This document shows positions 47,081 through 59,125 of a stretch of 64,000 nt of DNA, piece after piece. Each line of letters opens with the position of its first letter. The first letter of the stretch is position 1. Origin of the DNA: Siphonodentalium dalli. Taxonomy: Eukaryota > Mollusca > Scaphopoda > Gadilida > Siphonodentaliidae. The notes below the pieces were generated by a model. It did not search any database, had not been told where the DNA came from, and saw only the letters and a list, made by a program, of their open reading frames with translations. Position numbers and translations under genes: made by a program. The stretch spans positions 106,475,319 through 106,539,318 of the forward strand of contig CP136066.1 in NCBI GenBank assembly GCA_032622095.1, in the 5' to 3' direction.

Positions 47081-48601
47081 GGGGAGACCCGGGCAAAGCG
47101 GATCGCCCGGGCAAAGCCGATCACCTTTATTATTTCAATACTAGCAAATTATTCCGATTCTATCCGTATTTTAGAATAAGTTACTGTATATACGGATCTC
47201 TAGCCACGGCCTTTAAATTATCCTCACTCATTTACTTCCGGTGTCATAATTAGCATGAACTACTTCCGGTTTCTACAGTCCTCATAACTTCCGGTGCCGC
47301 GAAAATGGCGGCATTTATAAAAGCCTTCCTTTTTATAAAAGATTCGATGGTGCCGTCAAAGATTAGACCGCTCAGAGTTTTGGAGATTTCCTAAAATGTC
47401 ACCGGGCTAACCTTATTGGCACTTATGTAGGGTGATACCGAGACAAAACTCACGTCTTATCACGTAACTTGTAAATGTAAGTAAGTTGCAAGTCGCACAT
47501 GACCACAGCCTGGCACAGGACTCAGGAGTTTGTCAGAATGATAATAAATAATAATAATAATACATATATACAATACAAATAATAATAAATAGTAATATAC
47601 TAATAATAAATAGTAATAAAAGTATAGGAATGAATCAAGGGGATTAGTGATTTGACCTACAAATGTTTATTTATAAATTTTTTGCCTCGAAAATAGGAAA
47701 GCCAAAATGTTATCGTCATATCGATTGTACTACTTGTAGCGATCTTCAGACAGATTGCTATTTATGACTATTAATATTATACATCAATATGACCGCATGT
47801 GGCTGAAATTTAACTTCGCATTGACTACAGTCTTTCAGGTAGTAACGGGTCACAGGCAGTAACGGGTCAGTTGCTGTTTATCGTCGTGGCAAAAGTCACA
47901 GATGCACTTGATCTCCCAAAATCCTGTTGATTCTTGAGAATGAATATGTGTTGGAGATCATGTGCAATTTGTGGCGAGTTCTGACGGTAATTTCCGATTT
48001 AATTCAATTTTTCTGACGGACAGTGGAAACGCATTGGAGGAAAGTAGGTCAACAAAATATGTCAAGTTGCAGATCGGCTGCTGCCAATACAAAACAGAAT
48101 AAAGTACACCCAAACTAAGCACTGTAAAATATTAACAAATTATTTATTTTTCAACTCCCAGAGCCCCACAAAAGTTAAATTTGTCTTATTGTGTAAACAA
48201 TCTAAACATTTAATTTGTTTCGACCTACTTCCGTTGTCAATAGCGGGTCACATGCTTTTGTTGACAGTCGATCGCACGTGCTATCACGGAATGGATAAAA
48301 ACATGTCAATTGAATTCTAATGATTAGCATACGTTGGAAATAATAAAACATAGTAACATTTCATGCCTTCATTGACAATTTAAGACATAATATAGGTTGA
48401 AATTGTTCTCATAGTTTAATTTTCCAACCAGAATTGAATGAAGAGTGAATATTTTTTTAGAGCAACACTGAGAGCAACAGTCAAATATTTTGCAATGGTC
48501 GGTAAAATATTTAGATTGGAATGGCTATCAGTTGGAACATTTCTAACTATACAGGGTGCCAGGTTGAAAAATTCTAGCAGTTGGAATTCTTGAAGGACCT
48601 G

Positions 48602-48632
<31 letters not shown>

Positions 48633-49027
48633 TATCCAAGCCAAATTATTAACCCACCACTAGGGGTGTGGGAGGGACAGGGACGTCCAATTACCCCCCC
48701 CCCCCCCCCAATGTTGGGGAGGGGAGAGTCACTCCAACACCATACCTGTCACTACGTCCTTGAGGAGGGGTGCAAGGAGGGTGTGATTACCTGGATTCAG
48801 GAAGTTGGGTCTCGCCCAAGGGATGACCAGTGCCCATATGAATATGCTAAGGTGCATCCACCAAATGAAGTGCCCAAGCCATATAATCCTCCCCGAGAAA
48901 ACCACAAAATAAAAAAAATATATAAACACCAAATGATAATTTCGCGATTTCAATTGTTCTGTTATAAATTGATCTATTAGTACATTGCATTCTGTGTACA
49001 AACAGATAGTGTGCCATGTAACTGTTT
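47081..49027. other. Intergenic stretch between the two foldbacks
   Basis: CCCGGGCAAAGCSGATC is duplicated at about 47087 and 47106. An AATAATAAT microsatellite spans about 47545-47625. GTAACGGGTCA is duplicated at about 47842 and 47861. A G29 run (48604-48632) and a C16 run (48694-48709) follow. No gene is supported. Confidence 0.5.
48604..48632 (+). repeat. G29 homopolymer
   Basis: Twenty-nine consecutive G residues, 60 bp before a C16 run (48694-48709), so the two could pair as a GC hairpin. Confidence 0.9.
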
Positions 49028-50329
49028 AGTGTGGTCGTCAGAGGGTTCGACCCGGAAGAAATTGGTATAGAAGCGGTTTTGGTGTTATTCGACGCGGGAG
49101 AATCTCGTGTATAACATATCCAAAATCCGCTAAAATCCGCTTTGGGCAAAATTCAGGATCCAACATGCCGTCCAACATGGCTGCCGTTAGTCAAAAGATA
49201 CTCTGACTGAGATTAATTCGATAACAGTGAGAACAAATGTTGTCATATGTATACAAATGTATACATTTTTGCAAAGGTAAAATGTTGTGCCACCTGTTTA
49301 TGGCAAAAATGGAACCCATCGTCCCAGATGGCGGCCTAAACTAGAACATTTGAAGTTTTTGCCTAATATCTTAAAGATCAATTCCTGTTGTTTGATAATG
49401 GTTCAGACTGGCGACATTGATTAGTCATATTCATGTTAATTCATCATTGGAGCAATGAAAGATACCATAAATGGGGTCCCAGACTCATCTACACCCTCAA
49501 AAATTCGATTTTACAGAACGCGGTATAAAATTCCACAAAACTCTCCATTGTGATTACAGTCATATATCAACAAGAAATGGACAGAACTGTACAATGTAAG
49601 TTGGGCATACCAATATCTATAAATACTCCAATTCAATGAAACCCAAATTGGCGCTTTGTCTCAAAATGGCGGTCAAAATATGGAAAATGGCGGATATTGA
49701 TCACAGTGTCATTCAATCCATTATAAGTAGTGGTTGATGAATAAAATTGACTAAATAAATACGAATGTATACCTCTTTATGATGCCATTATGCTAGCTCT
49801 ATGTAAAAACTTAAAAATCAGTACCAAAAATGGCTGCCAAAATGGCCACCCGATGTGAAAAATACTATTTTCTATCACTTCTGTTTATCACTTGTTGCTC
49901 TCTGAACTGGGAAACAATGGGTATATTCTTTCAATGATCGTGTCAACTGATCATTACAGCAATGACATTTCTAATAGATTAGATCATAGTTTACTCTGGT
50001 CCTTCACTAATAAGTTATAACGAATGTGGTATGAAATTTAACCAAAATCGACTTTGGGGTTCTGGTCACATTTGATATTTAGGGATGAACAGATCTTGTC
50101 TCCAAAATAATTGATCAAATAGACCAAATAGACAAAAAGAAACAATAAATTTTATCTAATATGGTTCCAAAACGAAAATGGTAGACTCTGCCCATCTTAT
50201 CACATAATGGAAGTTGTGAGTGGTGGATGCAGTTGATAGTTGGCTCATATACATGTATGTGGCTCATATACATCAAAACTATTTATTTTCAATCTTTTGG
50301 TGGCTTCCCGCGGGTTGACAAAATCTCGA

Positions 50330-50830
50330 CTCATCAGTGCTATAATGTCGTATATCCATTTTGGCGGGAAATGAGTATTTGATACCATTCGAATCGTGAG
50401 AAAAAATCCAATCCGATGGGCCAAACTGTCCTTGCATTGGATGACAAATATTCGCACACACCAGTGAAGCAAATGTCGTATCTCCAGCGATCTTTACAAT
50501 TATTCGTGCTATGAGGTCGTATGTCCAACAGCAGCCAATCGGACGCTTCAGGTTGTCCACGTGACTTCTGTTTTGTGTTTGTGAATTCTAAAATGTGTGC
50601 TATATGGCAGTATCTCCATGTTAGTCACGTGATCATTTGGTGATTTAAATTTTGTGATTGTTCCACACATTTCTGTATGATGATGCACATGGGTGAATTT
50701 TCATAGTGTAGAATAGGCACTTTTTAGTTCATAGACACATGCGATTGCCACCATATTTAGCTTAATCTGCATTTATTAGCACAACTTCATTATAGCACGG
50801 AAACGAATCGTCGCTGGCATGTCATATCTC
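50330..50830 (+). repeat. Degenerate TGTCGTATMTCCA repeats in the FB2 centre
   Basis: GTGCTATAATGTCGTATATC (50337), AATGTCGTATCTCCA (50470), GTGCTATGAGGTCGTATGTC (50506), GTGCTATATGGCAGTATCTC (50598) and GGCATGTCATATCTCCA (50816) are spaced 36-220 bp apart. Probably remnants of an old tandem array. Confidence 0.5.
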
Positions 50831-50839
50831 CAAACAAGC

Positions 50840-52250
50840 TATTGCTTTTTAAAAGAAAACGAGGGAATAAACAGAAAACAATATGTGGTTCAATGAACAG
50901 CTAATGTCAGTTTTCATTGGGATAAATACAACAATATGTCATGCTTTGTCAACATTAGGAGAAATGTTGTCTAAAAACTTCAACCTTCATTTTCTCGGAA
51001 AGTTGAAAATGTGGGTTACATTATAGCACTGATGCGACGAAATATTAACTATTCGGGCTCGGCCATCATTTTCAAGTTTCAAGCTGGAACTAAATGTAGC
51101 CCATGGATTCCCCATTCGACATGTAAGAAAAGTAGTTTTACTCTGATCTCTTCCCAGATATCAACTCTCCGGTAAATGGTGATCTCTTATGTTCTAGAAA
51201 ATACGTGTGCCAAACACATATATGTATGAAGAAACTATCCCCATACATTGTTTACACATCGACTCCGTAAGTATGTGGAGGTTTTCTTGGACAAGCGGGA
51301 TTTTCAAACCTCGAAACCGTCCGTACAAACAATAAAAGGAAATGACGTTGGATGTAGGTCTAGAGTACGTCGTCCGCATGAAATAGTTTTCGTGTCATTA
51401 ATTTGCACATATTTCGTGCTCTGATGAGCATGGATGAACGCCTTATGTGGCAGTTTGATTGTCTAACATCCGGAAAATAACATGTTCATTGTTCACATTT
51501 CTTAGACAAACATGTTGTTAATCACCATGTTCATGTGGCATTTCTATCCAATGACAACCTTGAAATGCCAGTTAATCAAGCTAAATGGTTGATACCTTTA
51601 CGCCTACGGGTCAGATCCAGCCGTGACGCACATTGTGTCTACATATCATTGATGAAATTCACTAAATGTGTAGAAGATATAGGTGCGTCTATATATGTAC
51701 TAGAATGTTTCTATCCACATGTATATACCCACAATCGCATGACACGGAATTGTCACATAAAGTGTGAAGGGTATACAATGTACGTGCGAATTTTCATTTT
51801 TCCTCTTGATATTGAAGAAAATAATTTTACTTTGAAACTCCCCAGCTCCGATAACCAACTTGCCCACCAATTAAATAAACCCCAGATTATTCGCTTTTCC
51901 CGCCTGTCCTTTTCACTTTCGCCAGCACCGGAAAACCTATTATAGCCTGATGCTTCCGGACTACCACCGATGCCCATATATTTGATGTTCCGAATAGTCG
52001 TTATAAGTAGAAATGTTTGACACTGTGTTTTCAAATAATCCAGATTCGTAGCAATTTAATTTCTTTTTAATTAATTTCCAGATAGTCCCTCGTAATAAGT
52101 GGACATCGTGTTGGATCCTGCAGTAGATACTGCTTAGTTGGAACATTTCGGGCTGAACTGATTGTGGTAGTAGATTATTGGCAACATGTTTAATAGGTCT
52201 GTCATCGTTAGCTCACAACCGAAGTGTTGTTTCAGCTTTCCTCTGAGCAG
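50840..52250. other. FB2 centre, no gene seen
   Basis: The 136-residue frame at 51535-51945 is the longest here. It has no domain I recognise, no obvious splice context and an AT-rich codon composition like its surroundings, so it is not called. Confidence 0.35.
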
Positions 52251-53302
52251 AACTTAAATTTCGACAATTTTTGGTGGCCATTTTGGTAGCCATCTTAGCA
52301 TTTTGAATCGTGATTGGCTACTCATACCCACAAAAAACATTGATTTCAATCAATGATGTGTATTGGTGCCGAATTGGCGTTTTGTCGAATGGGTTTTCGT
52401 GAATAACTACATATTTGCCATTTTCATTATTATTGGCGACCATGTTGGACGCCATCTTGAATTCTGTATTTTCCCCAAAGCGGATTTTGGATATGTTATA
52501 CACGAGATTCTCCCGCGTCGAATGACAGCAAAATCGTTTCTTTACCAATTTCTCCTGGGTCTAACCCTCTGACGACCATTCTAAATATCTGCCATTTTCC
52601 ATATTTTGACAGCCATTTTGGCAGCCATTTTAAGACAAAGCGCCAATTTGGTATGGTATGGTATGCCCAACTTACATTGTACAGTTCTGTCCATTTCTTG
52701 TTGATATACGACTGGAATCCCAATGGCGATTTTTGTGGAATTTTATACCGCGTTCTGTAAAATAAAATTTTTGAGGGTGTATATGAGACTGGGACCCCAT
52801 TTATGGTATCTTTCATTGCTCCGATGATGAATTAACATGAATATGACTAATCAATGTCGCCAGTCTGAACCATTATCAAACAACAGGAATTGATCTTTAA
52901 GATATTAGGCAAAAATTTCAAATTTTCGAGTTTAGGCCACCATTTTGGCAGCCATCTGGGGCGAGGGGTTCCATTTTTTCTATAGATATGTGGCATAATA
53001 CTTTACCTTCACAAAAATGTATACATTTGTATTAATATGGCAACATTTGTTCTCATTATGTCGAATTAATCTCAGTCAGAATCTCTTTTGACTAAAGGCG
53101 GCCATGTTGGACGCCATGTTGGATCCTGGATTTTGCCCAAAGCGGATTTTGGATATGTTGTAGCAGAGATTTTCCCGCGTTGAATGACACCGAGATCGCT
53201 TGTATACCAATTTCTTCTGGGTTGACCCCTTTTTTTGCGTACCACGACCACACTAGTTGTGATAATAACCTGACAGGGATGAATCCAGCAGGCACTTCAT
53301 GC

Positions 53303-54037
53303 TAGTGTTCGGTATTCAACGGATTTCGGTATTCGAATATTCGGTTCGAATAACGAGCGAATATTCGAATAGTATTCGAATATTTAGATAAATTATAAAA
53401 TTATATAGATAACATATTTTGGAACCAATTTGTTATTTAATGAAATAGCATATTTATCCATGCACATGCTATACGCAAAAAAAGAGAGAAAAAAAGTCTT
53501 TTGGCTTAATAGCAAGAGTTTATCTGCTTATGAAGTTCAAGTAGTCAATGTCCCATGCATGGTTTCACAAGTTGTTCGTAATGCCACAATAACTAAGACC
53601 ATGATCTGGATTGAGCTTGCAGGTTGCCTTTTTAGATTTGGCATCCAGCGTGATGTGAGTCCAATCCATATATCTTATTTCTTCGAATTTCACGCCATAT
53701 TATACACACAAGTGACAACGCGCAAACAAAACAAAACGATGCCTTATAGGTCTGCCTCATATGACAACGTGCAAGAACGGTCTGGTTTACACCTAGCCAA
53801 TAAAATTATTTCGACGTCATGACGCTAATCAAATAAGAACGTTACAGTTACGTCATATTAATTCGTTTATGGTCAGTGGAAAATAGACTATACTTTTAAC
53901 AGACCCTCAGACTAATAACAAACCAGGAAACAACTACCCGGAGATTATTCTCGAATATTCGAATAGTCAAATAATTATTCGAATATTTATTTTCACGAAC
54001 GAATATTCGAACATTCGAATATTCGGACTGAACACTA
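53303..54037. mobile_element. Non-autonomous hAT element with 8-bp TSD
   Basis: The element begins TAGTGTTCGGT and, reversed from the other end, TAGTGTTCAGT. It is flanked on both sides by the exact 8-mer CTTCATGC (53295-53302 and 54038-54045). An 8-bp target duplication with short YAGNG-type ends is diagnostic of the hAT superfamily. Both ends are rich in GAATATTCGAATA words, as in many hAT subterminal regions. A 130-residue frame (53430-53822) shows no zinc finger or RNase H-like features, so transposition must depend on a transposase elsewhere. Confidence 0.9.
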
Positions 54038-54045
54038 CTTCATGC

Positions 54046-55635
54046 AGTGCTACATGTACATGTAGCTGGCAGCCAGTGGCAGGTCAATTATATTTAAAAT
54101 TAACACACAACTGAGGGTGGGTTGGGGGCTTGGTGAAAATGGGTATCATGTCAGTGGCGACACACACCCAACACTCACTGTCGTTTGCGACGTCGTTGGT
54201 TGTAACATTTACCTTTGTTTTTCTGGATCGGAGCAAAAGGAAAGTAATTGCAAGTCCCAGTTTTGTTGTTGCTTCTTTCTTGATGTATATGTTGAATACA
54301 AATGTAATCTAAATTGAATCATGATCCACAAATAAAGCGATAAGTGGACTAGCTCACAAACCAATGATATTAATTGGATACATGTATATGTCAATCAGAT
54401 TTGGCACTGGTAAGTGCTGCACATGCATTGCAATGAAATGAGTACACCACATTTGGTATTCATGGTCATATAAACATGTACCGGGTAGGCCAAATGAATA
54501 TGTTGTCAGTTTTGTGTGTGTGTTTGTGTCATTAATTAATTAATTTGAAACTACAAAACATATGTACTGTCCGAAAATAAATATAGAGCTTTGATAAAAT
54601 TCATTGACAATTAAATGTGAGTAAAAAATGTGAGTTAAAGATATATATGTAATTAAATAAGTTATAGGCAATAACAACAAATTTGCCACTCGAGGTGACT
54701 CAAGACAGTACAATCCGCAATGAATTATAACTGATCCACTTGGGATTTGGGATGCAAGCGCGGAAGGTGCTCGACATGATCAAATGATCTTGTCCGCCAC
54801 CTTCTGTTCTGGTAAATTTCCATTTTCCAGTGTTTTATATCAGTTTGTTGCCTTTACCCCTGTTTATCCCATAGAAAGAATGGAGCTGTCCTATCCTGAC
54901 TGCCAACCATCCACCCCAACTGCTGCCACCTCTGCTCTGATTATTATATACTAGTAAATGTTTGTATTTGTATTTGAACACAAAACATTCAATCACACAC
55001 TGTAACACTACTACATATGATTTGTGAGTGAATGCTATTAACTGTACAGAGGGCCATATTATGTTGGGAACAAATGTAATTTGAGTTTGTATCTCCACTA
55101 TAAAAATAAAAAAAAAAACATATTTCTCAAAGTTCTACTAATTTTTCTACAAATTAGTTATTGATTGTGATTCTAAAAGCGCTAATTATCATCATCAAAA
55201 ACATAGAATTAATTTCCCCGATGATGACGTACACGTGTATTCGGATGATGCTGAAATGGAGTTTAATCAGTTTATACTAATTATAGTAAACAAGTTTGGG
55301 TTAGATAAAAAAAACTTTTAATTGGAATAAATACATCTTGCACATGTTATTTGTGGTTTAATAACACACGAACAGCCATCAATTGGGATATATACAGTTC
55401 AAACAAAAGGTGACCCTTTACTGCCTGAATTGACCCCTTATTGCCTGGATTTCGTGCTATCTTTGATCGCGTATTTTAAAAAGAAAGAGCAATATTTGTG
55501 AACATCACATAAGATGTATGATAGAGCTAGGATTTATGAACAAAATGACATATAAATTTTTATCCATTGTACTTGCATACAGACAGGTGCAGCACAAACA
55601 TAAAAAGTGACCCTTTACTGCCTGAATGACTGTAC
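54046..55635. other. Intergenic stretch with short repeats
   Basis: GTGACCCTTTACTGCCTGAA occurs at 55411 and 55608, with a variant (TGACCCCTTATTGCCTGGA) at 55431. The inverse motif is at 47838-47870. No gene is supported. Confidence 0.45.
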
Positions 55636-56416
55636 ATCACCTATTTTCTCTTTATATCACCGCAACGGCAAGTTTCATTTTCGAAGCGTTGGCTGCCCTC
55701 TGTGACACGCTGCTGGGTACGGTGTCCAGTAAAACTTGATCCACTCTTGGACGAAGTTGTTTGCAGCAGTGGTCTGAATATTTCGACCTAAATCTTGGAT
55801 ATGTTAGTGACACTGTTGCTCGTTTTCTCATCCCGATATAACAGTGTTGTGTAACAAATAATTTAGTTCCGAACGACTCGTATTATTGATTCTTAAATCA
55901 CGAAGATAATTGTGTACCATCTGCCAATAACACACAAGAAAATAAGATGCATGCATCAGATCTCCCATGAACTATTTTACGAGATTTAACGAAAGTGTTA
56001 TACATTGTTTATGTAATAAGTTCCATGATTGTTGAGATTCGATTACTGGTTTTTATTTGTCAGTTGTCACAGACGGAAAAAGTTGCGTATTGAATTATAT
56101 GCTCACAAATATGTGTGTTTAAGTCATATTTTTTTCATAATGAAATATATGTGATAACACAGAAGTCAACAATTTAAAGCGGAAATCACATATTGCAATA
56201 GCTACATCATTAATAACATTAACATGCCCTGGAAATACTCGGACAGCATGATGCAAACGGCAGAGATTCCTCTGCCCTTTTATTATCTGTGTACAATTTT
56301 GCCCGACACCGCCAACTAATTACGACGTATGTACATGGTGGCGTGTCAAAGAAATCAGCGGACGGTTCGAAAATGAAACCTGGCGTTGCGGTGATATAAA
56401 GAGAACATAAGGTGAT
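55636..56416. mobile_element. 781-bp element with ~75-bp inverted ends
   Basis: ATCACCTATTTTCTCTTTAT at the left and, reversed, ATCACCTTATGTTCTCTTTA at the right. Arms continue through ATCACCGCAACG, TTTCATTTTCGAA and GACACGC. The interior is AT-rich without a long frame. No clear target duplication found. Confidence 0.75.
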
Positions 56417-56846
56417 ATTGCCAGTGCCATGCTAAATGTAAATCACAGCGGTCACGTTGATGTATAACAGTCATAATAGCAATGAATATGGAGAGCGCCA
56501 CGAGCGTAACGTTTTTTCAGGTTTCTAATTTTCGTGATACTTAAAATAAAAAAATATGACGTAAATCGCTAATCCCCTAGTTGCGCCCCTATTCTTTATA
56601 TATTACTTATATATCTATATATATCTATATATCTATTAGATTTTTTATTTACTATCATCTTGTCAAACCCCTGTGCACATGACCCAGAAATTGGGACACA
56701 CTAAAGTAAAAGTTATAGTCCGATTCGAGTCAGTCCAGTAAAAGGTGTAGTTGGGATAATATAATTCCAATAATGATGAATTTTGGTTTTTGGTAAGCTG
56801 TGCCAATTACAAATAAAAGAAATTAAAAAGATAATTTGTAAGTCTT

Positions 56847-57618
56847 AGGCCAAAACAAAATGAATGCGTGTTTCCCGTAACGAGCCCAAAACAAATAGGG
56901 GCGGTAGGCTTTTCATTTTATTTTTTTATGGTCTCGTGTGGGCCATGCCTAACCACCATCAAACACCATACAATGGCCCGAGCAACCAACAAATTGTTGA
57001 TAAAACTGATATATGCTAACAAGATATAATTATATATATTTTTACGAAATAAGTTTAATTTATTAACCAAACAGTAAATATATCGTAGATATAAAATATC
57101 TAGTTTGATGCCAACAAAATGGGAATGACAATTATGTGTCCCCAGGGAGCAGTATTAAAAAAAATATCTCCCCGATAAGAAATTCTCCTATCAGAGTTGG
57201 GGTACAATGTTTACTTTAGTGATACATTGTAGTTGCCATTCATTTCCCTGGCCACTGTAGCTTCCTGCTGCGCATGTCTTATAAGTCTCAGCCGGCTACA
57301 GCTGGCTACAGCTTTTTTGCTCAAATACACTCAACAATACTCCATATAAACGCAAACATGTGCTTCCGGTCAGCGAAGAGGAACGATAACCTGTAATCTT
57401 CCGGTATTGCGTCCGGTAGTAATTTGACTTTCTGTTTGAAGAGTGACGAATGTGGCTTTGCGAAAAATATATAAATATATCAAAGATATAATTTATCTCG
57501 CGAGGTGAATTATAGATTGATTTTTTTTATTTAAAACCAATAAAATTAACTTGGGTCGGGAGGTTTTGAAGACGGTCGGTTGGGTTACGGGAAACACGCA
57601 TTCATTTTGTTTTGGCCT
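56847..57618. mobile_element. 772-bp element with ~36-bp perfect inverted ends
   Basis: AGGCCAAAACAAAATGAATG followed by CGTGTTTCCCGTAAC at 56847-56881 is mirrored exactly at the right end (to 57618). No mismatch is visible over about 36 bp, which suggests recent activity. The interior has no transposase. Flanks are CTT on the left and TAT on the right, so the target duplication is unclear. Outside, diverged direct copies of AGTAAAAGSTGTAGTTGG (56738 and 57669) flank it. Confidence 0.8.
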
Positions 57619-57850
57619 TATGTTTCAACTTTTATCGACATTTTTCGTTCTCCAGCCCACTAAAACTAGTAAAAGCTGTAGTTGGAATCAGCCGAGTCAG
57701 AAATAGTAAAGTTGTAAACACATTATCTGGCGATCTCCATATACATTCTATCTATCTCTATACTCTCACACTCCCAGCTTTCTGGCAAGATCCATGTTTT
57801 TAATTTGTCCAGGAATGTTTGCCAAACCCGTGACTTCTTCGGATCTTTAA

Positions 57851-58010
57851 CCCTTTCAGCGCCAAGTCCGATTTTTGTATCAACCCATATTTCCTTGATC
57901 ATTTAGAGCTCTTTCCATCAATGTATCACATTATTATTATAATCAATAAATTCGAAAAATGATCAAGGAAATATGGGTTCATACAAAAATCGGACTTGGC
58001 ACTGAAAGGG
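57851..58010. mobile_element. TTAA-flanked foldback MITE (160 bp)
   Basis: CCCTTTCAGCGCCAAGTCCG and its near-perfect inverse, with arms of about 58 bp that continue through ACCCATATTTCCTTGATCAT, and TTAA on both sides (57847-57850 and 58011-58014). The centre is an ATTATTATTATAATC loop. The high arm identity suggests it is young. Confidence 0.85.
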
Positions 58011-58289
58011 TTAATATGCACACGGGACAGCCATTAGCGCCTTCTCCCGATCCGACTGTGACAGTGTCAAGTGTTGTGTCATCCCTAGTCATGACATTAC
58101 GAGAGGAGCAGATGTACAAATTATCCCAGTATGTATTTTTCAAATTTACCGGTGGATAAATGTCTTCATTGTTTGATCATAAATGATCACTGTATTATTA
58201 GCTAACAAGGGGTGCACATCGGAAGATGGTTCTCATCAAGATTTTTTTGCCTGAAAGAGTGGATCTGTTGCAAAAGAATTATTGTTGGG

Positions 58290-59125
58290 TTTTTTTTTTT
58301 TTTTACAAATTCGGGAAAAAAGGGCCATGTTTTTAAACTCGGTTAACTTTGATGGCTCCCATCTGGAGATCGGTCACCCCGAGCATCCATATGAAGTTTG
58401 GTGATGATCGGATGAGAAATGGCATACAAAGAGTAAAATCCGATGTTTTTTTTTAACAGAATTCGGAACAAAATTGTATTTAAGCACCCATCCAAAGGTC
58501 ACCCCGAGGATCCATATGAAGTTTGGTGATGATCGGATATGCTCTGTAGGGTGTGCTAATGGATATAGTGATGCAAAGAGTAGAATCCAAGATGGCAGTC
58601 AGTCGCCATGATTTTCATTGAAAATCGCTCAAATTTGATAGCTCCCATCTAAATTTACAAATAATTCTCCAATAAATGTGGGCTGCAGGGTGTGCTGATT
58701 CACGAAATCCAAGATGGTGGCTGGTGGCCATTTTTTTTAGCGAAAAAAGAGAGGCTCCATTCTAAAGGTCATCCCGATGATCCATATGAAGTTTGGTGAT
58801 GATTAGATGAGAAAGTTGACCTGTAAGGTGTGCTAAAGCATTTAGTCTTACCAAGAGTAAAATCCAAGATGGCCACTGGCAGCCATGTTTTTTAACAGAA
58901 TTAAGAAAAACTGGTAAGCACCAGCTAGAGGTCACCTGAGGATCCATACTAGTATGAAGTTTGGTGATGATCGGATGAGGGATATGTTCTGTAGGGTGTG
59001 CTCAAGGATTTAGTGATGCAGAGTAAAATCCAAGATGGCTACTGCCTACTGGTGGCCATGTTTTTCATCTAGAGGCGATCCTAGACTCGTATACCGATTA
59101 TCGTTGAAATAGGTCAAAGTTTGAG
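58290..59125 (+). repeat. Tandem family R1, block 2
   Basis: Four to five diverged units of about 170 bp with the same order of landmarks as at 19.4 kb: GATCCATATGAAGTTTGGTG (58384, 58509, 58779 and a variant at 58940), GGTGTGCTAA, GCAAAGAGTARAATCCAAGATGG and GGCTCCCAT. One unit has a CTAGTA insertion in the landmark (58948). Confidence 0.8.

Larger units (their letters stand above)
49028..53255. mobile_element. Foldback element FB2, relative of FB1
   Basis: Outer word TAGTGTGGTCGT at 49028 is inverted at 53244-53255. Arms 49028-49705 and 52580-53255 pair through GAAATTGGTATA, AATCTC, ACATATCCAAAATCCGC, GACTGAGATTAATTCGA, TATACATTTTTG, GGAACCC and AAAATATGGAAAATGGC. An extra partial right-arm copy follows at 52262-52577. 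Landmarks AACATATCCAAAATCCGCT and AAATTCGATTTTAC are shared with FB1. The central 2.5 kb is unrelated to the FB1 minisatellite. No transposase is visible. Confidence 0.75.

Noticed and set aside
51535..51945. 136-residue frame in the centre of FB2
   Set aside because: No domain recognised and the composition is like its surroundings. Could be a remnant but cannot be supported.
53430..53822. 130-residue frame inside the hAT element as a transposase
   Set aside because: Too short, with no zinc-finger cysteines/histidines or hAT dimerisation motif visible.
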